From Salinimicrobium marinum (GTDB taxonomy: Bacteria; Bacteroidota; Bacteroidia; Flavobacteriales; Flavobacteriaceae): a stretch of 64,000 nucleotides of DNA. Location: the NCBI RefSeq assembly GCF_014651535.1, contig NZ_BMXB01000014.1, forward strand, positions 1-64,000, given 5' to 3'. The notes under the pieces are model-generated. The model was not told where the DNA came from and did no database searches. It was given only the letters and a program-made list of their open reading frames with translations. Shown one piece after another: positions 61,301-64,000 of this stretch. The position numbers were made by a program, and so were the translations under genes. The stretch's first letter is position 1. Each line of letters begins with the position of its first letter.

Positions 61301-64000
61301 GCAGGCGCTACAGTAGAATATGACAACAACGGACAAACCAATGCAGGAACTTATACAGTGACTGCAACCGTAAGCCAGGAAAATCATAATGATAAAATCC
61401 TGACTGCTGATCTTGTGATTAACAAATCAGAAGCCATCATCACTGCCGATGCTGTCCAAACCATCATTTATGATGGAATAGTGAAGAATGTTGCTGCTAG
61501 TCTAAATAATTCTGAAACTGTGTTGAATTATGCTCCAGCACAAGGATTTACAAATGCAGGAACCTATGGAGTAACTATTTCCTCAGAAGAGACTGACAAC
61601 TATTTATCAGCTTCAAAAGAAGTGTCGCTGGTAATCAAAAATGCAGAAATCGAAGGAGTAGCCTTTGAAGATGAAACTTTCACTTACAATGGTGAAATCC
61701 ACAGCTTAGCCGTAACCGGACTTCCGGAAGGGGCTACAGTAGAATATGCTAACAACGGACAAATCAATGCAGGAACTTATACAGTGACTGCTACTGTTAG
61801 TCAGGAAAACTATAATGATAAAATCCTGACTGCTGATCTTGTGATTTACAAATCAGAAGCTATCATCACTGCCGATGCTGTCCAAACCTTCACTTATGAT
61901 GGAATAGTGAAGAATGTTGCTGCTAGTCTAAATCATTCTGAAACCGTGTTGACTTATGCTCCAGCACAAGGATTTACAAATGCAGGAACCTATGATGTGA
62001 CTATCTTTGCCGAAGAAACCGATAATTACCTGGCTACTTCAAAAGAAGTTTCGCTGGTTATCGAAAATGCAGAAATCGAAAGAGTGGCCTTTGAAGATGA
62101 TACCTTCATCTATAATGGTGAAGCTCACACCTTAGCCGTGAGCGGACTTTCGCAAGGAGCTTCAGTAACGTATGTCGATAATGGGAAAATTAATGCAGGG
62201 ACTTATAAAGTAACTGCTACGGTGAGTCAGGAAAACTTTAATGATAAAGTATTGACTGCCGATCTAATAATCAAAAAAGCTGAAGCGATAATCACTGCGG
62301 AAGCCGTTCAAACTTTCACTTACGATGGAACAGTTAAGAATGTTGCTGCTAGTCTAAATCATTCTGAAACCGTGTTGACTTATGCTCCAGCACAAGGATT
62401 TACAAATGCAGGAACCTATGATGTGACTATCTTTGCCGAAGAAACCGATAATTACCTGGCTACTTCAAAAGAAGTTTCGCTGGTTATCGAAAATGCAGAA
62501 ATCGAAAGAGTGGCCTTTGAAGATGATACCTTCATTTATAATGGTGAAGCTCACACCTTAGCCGTGAGCGGACTTTCGCAAGGAGCTTCAGTAACGTATG
62601 CCGATAATATGCAAATTAATGCAGGAACTTATACTGTGACTGCAACCGTAAGCCAGGAAAACTTTAATGATAAAATACTGACTGCGGATCTTATAATTAA
62701 GAAAGCTGAAGCTCTAATCACTGCGGAAGCCGTTCAAACTTTCACCTATGATGGTACTGAAAAAACAGTAACTGCTAGCTTAAACCATTCAGAAACTACA
62801 TTAACCTATGACCCTGCACAAGGATTTAATGATGCCGGAACGTATCCCATTACTCTTTCTGCCGAAGAAACCGACAATTATTTGTCTGCTTCCGAAGAAG
62901 TTTCACTGGTAATTGAAAATGCAGAAATTGAAGGAGTAGCATTTGAAGGTGAAACCTTCATTTATGATGGAACTTCAAAAAGTATTTACGTTACTGGTCT
63001 GCCTGATGGTGCTACCGTGAAGTATGAGAACAACGGGCAAATCAATGCGGGAATTTATTCAGTGACGGCAACGATAAGCCAGAAGAATTACAATAGTAAG
63101 GTACTGGCTGCTGATCTTGTGATCGAAAAAGCTGAAACGGTAATCACTGCAGATGCCGTACAAACTTTCACTTATGATAGGACGGTAAAGAATATTGTCG
63201 GAAGCCTGAATCATGAGGAAACAGAAATGACGTATGCTCCTGCACAGGGATATACCAATGCCGGAAAATATGATGTAACTATCTCTGCTGAAGAAACTAA
63301 CAATTACCTGGCTGCTTCCAAAAAAGTAAGGCTGGTAGTTACATCTACCGATATTGAAGGTGTAAGGTTTGATGATGCCACCTTCACGTATGATGGCCAA
63401 CCACACAGCTTAGCTGTTAGCGGAATGCCTGAAGGTGCCAGCGTTACCTACAGCAATAATGTTAACGTAAATGCAGGCACTTATACAGTGACAGCTAATA
63501 TTAGTAAGGAAAACTTTAATGATAAAGTTCTTACTGCTGTTTTGACTATTGAGAAGGCTGTACAGAGTATCACTTTTGAAGAACTTTCAGATAGAAACCT
63601 TCAAACAGATGAGGATTTTCTCTTGCATGCTACTTCAACTTCAGAATTAGCTGTGAAGTATTCCTATACTTCTGAAGTTGCTGAACCTGCAGCTTCTGTT
63701 AGCCCACGTGGTTTTGTGAAATTGCTTACTGCGGGGCAAATAAGCATTACCGCCACGCAGTCAGGAAACCAGAACTATGAAGCGGCCGCTCCTGTCACCA
63801 GGATGCTTAACATTACAAGCAGTGAAGCAAAACTGAACAATGTGGTCATCAATGGTACCACTTACGCTAGTCCTTCCGCAGAGATTTATTACCTTATCGG
63901 GTGTGGCAGTGATGAGAATGGGGTGCAAATACGAATGGAAACCAATCGTGGCTCTTCCGCAGATCACGCCGAAGTGTTTACTATCGCCACTCCTGCTCCT
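55349..64000 (+). CDS. Giant secreted FG-GAP/MBG repeat protein (3' end beyond the window)
   Basis: One frame runs from the ATG at 55349 to the last base without a stop: 2,884 codons so far. Signal peptide about 1-27 (IPKILIFFILCLGGKVSFA). Residues about 51-780 hold 14 FG-GAP/VCBS repeats with AFADVDGDGDQDVLITG. Then an Ig-like domain (about 790-880; TYIWYRADDASG), a parallel beta-helix domain (about 895-1266; GDGSGDSWANAL to SPAINSGNN and DMGAYE), two Big-type domains (about 1270-1455; TAPTV...SEDVTGF, SEKVSGF), nine MBG double repeats (about 1463-2740) and a final Ig-like region. It is probably a type IX-exported adhesin; the expected C-terminal sorting domain would lie outside the window. 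Confidence 0.9.
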   Translation, partial: MKQNYIPKILIFFILCLGGKVSFAQTFEQVLPPPPAPQILPDFKGVQHSSIAFADVDGDGDQDVLIAGGSGDMNGGTMGGEGASAILYLNDGSGDYTEATGTPFMGVQKGSVAFADVDGDGDQDVLITGSTGGMYGDGESVAKLYLNNGFGNFSELLDTPFEGVQNSSVAFADVDGDGDQDVLITGMSGDYYNGITNSQLYLNDGNGNYTKDNTNFFEGVQYGSIAFADVDGDSDQDVLITGISGDEWQGVRGSTLYINDGLGNFLEDINTPFPGVGNSSIAFADIDGDNDQDVLITGMDINYNSIAKLYKNDGGGNYSESTGTSFEGVENSSVAFADVDGDSDQDLLITSYNISRLYKNDGSGNYMEDINNSFAGAQYSSIAFADIDGDNDQDVLITGGDNHLTPVAKLYVNIGAGNYVEPTGTFFPGVQNSSIAFADIDGDNDQDVLITGHDNSYNRIGKLYKNDGFGNYSIVTGTSFAEVENGSIAFADVDGDGDQDVLITGMDNSNNRIANLYKNDGSGHYSEVMGTPFTGVQNSSMAFADVDGDGDQDVLITGAVSNLTSSVSSKLYKNDGLGNFSEVTGTPFEGVQDGSMAFADVDGDGDQDVLITGRSTPYSNVITKLYKNNGVGNYTEVTGAPFTGMYNGSVALADIDGDNDQDVLITGYNNTSYRPIAKLYKNDGAGNYSEVTGMPFTGVQNSSLGFADVDGDGFQDVMITGSNDSYNPITKLYKNDGTGNYTEVLGLPFKGVHYGSIAFADIDRDNDKDVLIIGTTENGSISTLYRNTSFAANTPPTAAAVTFSGTLEVGKTLEGNYSYNDTDSDPESCSTYIWYRADDASGTNKAAISEATDKTYELQTTDVGKYISFEVTPNDGTNAGTAVESDLQGPVIAIHPDENNILYVNKNVTGDGSGDSWANALPELAEALKYAKNNESNWENSPLQIWVAGGTYKPLYSPRDGANFADEGRDNAFLLVKNVQLYGGFAGAETALNQRDLGIEANVSILSGDFNGDDVASGSGSTLSITGNSENAYHVVLSSGAVGSARLDGFTISGGNANGSSDFTVHSNTLWRNRGGGMFNSSSSPQLVNIKVVQNSTQNYGAGMVNYDSSPQLVSVIITNNLAIDHWAGGMFNAHSSPKLINVSIVDNWAPNDAAMYNGSSVPEFYNSIVWGGIKLSLGGNYIAQYSLIQDNNNTSNGNIDATGLVEADIFADPGNGDFSLKTASPAINSGNNGLFPGDLQNATDLAGNPRLSEEAIDMGAYEILDSKAPTVVISTTEISPSNAESFLVTVKFSEDVTGFDASDLVVANAEVENFKEQDGSYFFELKPIEDGTVSVDIESNVAEDTAGNSNEAATQFSIESDRTAPTVKISSTESDPSNADSVSINIEFSEKVSGFEVSDLKITNGTAENFEGEHDSFSFDLKPTERGTVKIDIEGNVAEDTAGNANKAATRFSIYFKVSAEIATNSTQTFTYDGTVKNVVASLNNEEGSLEYFPEKGYINVGTYPITVSAAETEHYLAVSKEVNLVIEPATITGVTFEDDSFSYNGEAHSLTVTGLPEGATVAYADNGQINAGTYKVTATVSQENYNDKVLTADLIIEKAKAVITAETLQAFTYDGTSKAVTASLNHSETELAYTSQQGYTNAGTYPVTISAEETDNYLSTSREVSLVIENAEITGVAFEDNTFTYDGTSKSIEVSSLPEGASVSYENNDQTEAGTYEVTATVSQENYNDQVLNADLVINKAAAVITAEAVRTFTYDGIEKSVTASLNHLETELVYTPQQAYTTAGTYEVTVSAEETDNYLSASKEVSLVIENAEIEGVAFEGDTFTYNGEAHSLAVTGLPEGASVEYADNGQINAGTYKVTATISQKNYNDQVLTADLVINKSEAIITADAVQTIIYDGIVKNVAASLNNSEAILTYTPAQGYTDAGTYEVTISSEETDNYLPATKEVSLVIENAEITGVIFEGDTFIYEGISHSLAVTGLPAGATVEYDNNGQTNAGTYTVTATVSQENHNDKILTADLVINKSEAIITADAVQTIIYDGIVKNVAASLNNSETVLNYAPAQGFTNAGTYGVTISSEETDNYLSASKEVSLVIKNAEIEGVAFEDETFTYNGEIHSLAVTGLPEGATVEYANNGQINAGTYTVTATVSQENYNDKILTADLVIYKSEAIITADAVQTFTYDGIVKNVAASLNHSETVLTYAPAQGFTNAGTYDVTIFAEETDNYLATSKEVSLVIENAEIERVAFEDDTFIYNGEAHTLAVSGLSQGASVTYVDNGKINAGTYKVTATVSQENFNDKVLTADLIIKKAEAIITAEAVQTFTYDGTVKNVAASLNHSETVLTYAPAQGFTNAGTYDVTIFAEETDNYLATSKEVSLVIENAEIERVAFEDDTFIYNGEAHTLAVSGLSQGASVTYADNMQINAGTYTVTATVSQENFNDKILTADLIIKKAEALITAEAVQTFTYDGTEKTVTASLNHSETTLTYDPAQGFNDAGTYPITLSAEETDNYLSASEEVSLVIENAEIEGVAFEGETFIYDGTSKSIYVTGLPDGATVKYENNGQINAGIYSVTATISQKNYNSKVLAADLVIEKAETVITADAVQTFTYDRTVKNIVGSLNHEETEMTYAPAQGYTNAGKYDVTISAEETNNYLAASKKVRLVVTSTDIEGVRFDDATFTYDGQPHSLAVSGMPEGASVTYSNNVNVNAGTYTVTANISKENFNDKVLTAVLTIEKAVQSITFEELSDRNLQTDEDFLLHATSTSELAVKYSYTSEVAEPAASVSPRGFVKLLTAGQISITATQSGNQNYEAAAPVTRMLNITSSEAKLNNVVINGTTYASPSAEIYYLIGCGSDENGVQIRMETNRGSSADHAEVFTIATPAP
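55499..57700 (+). repeat. Fourteen FG-GAP/VCBS repeats, 150-185 bp each
   Basis: Each unit centres on GCTTTTGCCGATGTAGATGG and encodes an Asp-rich calcium loop (D-x-D-G-D-x-x-D). Units start near 55499, 55683, 55852, 56021, 56189, 56343, 56493, 56650, 56807, 56964, 57133, 57295, 57457 and 57617. The last is degenerate (DIDRDNDKD). The pattern fits a beta-propeller of two seven-bladed rings. Confidence 0.85.
59735..63568 (+). repeat. Nine tandem 426-bp MBG double repeats
   Basis: The word ATCACTGC (ATCGCAAC in the first unit) recurs at 59735, 60161, 60587, 61013, 61439, 61865, 62291, 62717 and 63143, exactly 426 bp (142 codons) apart. The following unit boundary at 63569 starts ATCACT. Each unit has an A half (TFTYDGTVKNVAASL) and a B half (FTYNGEAHSLAVTGLPEGA). 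Confidence 0.92.

Noticed and set aside
59735-63568. CRISPR array
   Set aside because: Repeats are 426 bp, translated in one frame and spaced without unique spacers; there are no cas genes.
57913-63967. Five antisense reading frames (e.g. 57913-58149, 59066-59416, 59311-59688, 63059-63406) opposite the giant gene
   Set aside because: They mirror the repeats on the other strand and have no start context, signal or family; the + frame is continuous and clearly coding.
55349-64000. Frameshifts splitting the giant gene
   Set aside because: Checked at several points (55502, 57722, 58022, unit boundaries and the window end): all fall in the same frame.

Overview
The window looks like chromosome of a marine-type flavobacterium (Bacteroidota, Flavobacteriaceae; Gramella/Salegentibacter-like, but the genus cannot be fixed from sequence alone). 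The reasons are a gliding gene (gldH) next to a RicT/PSP1 gene, promoters of the Bacteroidota type (TTG about 20 nt upstream of TAnnTTTG), the haem gene order, and a giant FG-GAP/MBG surface protein of the kind exported by the type IX system. Most of the window is ordinary core genome. The accessory parts are the sugar operon (13.4-24.5 kb), a toxin-antitoxin pair (35.5-36.1 kb) and everything after 54.4 kb.

Layout. 0.3-7.6 kb, mostly + strand: trhO, ricT-gldH (overlapping), a class A penicillin-binding protein, and the two subunits of a 3-oxoacid CoA-transferase. 7.6-13.2 kb: small unknown proteins, a serine hydrolase, an O6-alkylguanine methyltransferase, a CNNM/CorC-type membrane protein and lipoate ligase. 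13.4-24.5 kb, - strand: a tightly coupled ten-gene operon of sugar enzymes. It has an SDR, two extended-SDR sugar epimerases (one fused to a GH-A glycosidase domain), an MDR dehydrogenase, a Gfo/Idh/MocA dehydrogenase, four GT-B glycosyltransferases (three of them tandem paralogues) and a methyltransferase. It ends at a hairpin terminator. This is the best candidate in the window for an undescribed pathway, probably a methylated, unusual-sugar glycan or glycoconjugate.

24.9-36.6 kb: two unknown small proteins, then hemA-hemC-hemD-hemE-(DUF6973)-hemF-hemB on the - strand. Divergent to it are an AraC regulator, a ThuA-like protein, hemH, a ParE-type toxin-antitoxin pair and hemJ. Together these give nearly all of haem synthesis from glutamyl-tRNA; hemL is not here. 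36.6-44.8 kb: an NtrY-like kinase, an enoyl-CoA hydratase, a radical SAM protein, a lipoprotein, an HD hydrolase, PlsC, a PepSY iron-related membrane protein, a bacilliredoxin and a TerB-DnaJ protein.

44.9-51.0 kb is a metal region. An outer membrane protein, a DtxR-type regulator and a ZIP transporter form an operon behind a perfect 10-4-10 palindrome. feoA-feoB follow, with a 49-residue FeoB-associated Cys-rich membrane protein. The PepSY gene and feoA share a 20-bp motif just downstream of their -7 boxes, which is probably an iron-response operator. 51.2-54.2 kb: rseP and a 5'-nucleotidase lipoprotein. 54.4-54.6 kb: two tandem tRNA-Asn genes, followed by a decayed GIY-YIG gene and about 570 bp with no intact gene.

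55.35 kb to the window end: one uninterrupted reading frame of at least 2,884 codons, still open at base 64000. It encodes a secreted protein with 14 FG-GAP/VCBS calcium-binding repeats, an Ig-like domain, a beta-helix domain, two Big-type domains and nine MBG double repeats of exactly 426 bp each.
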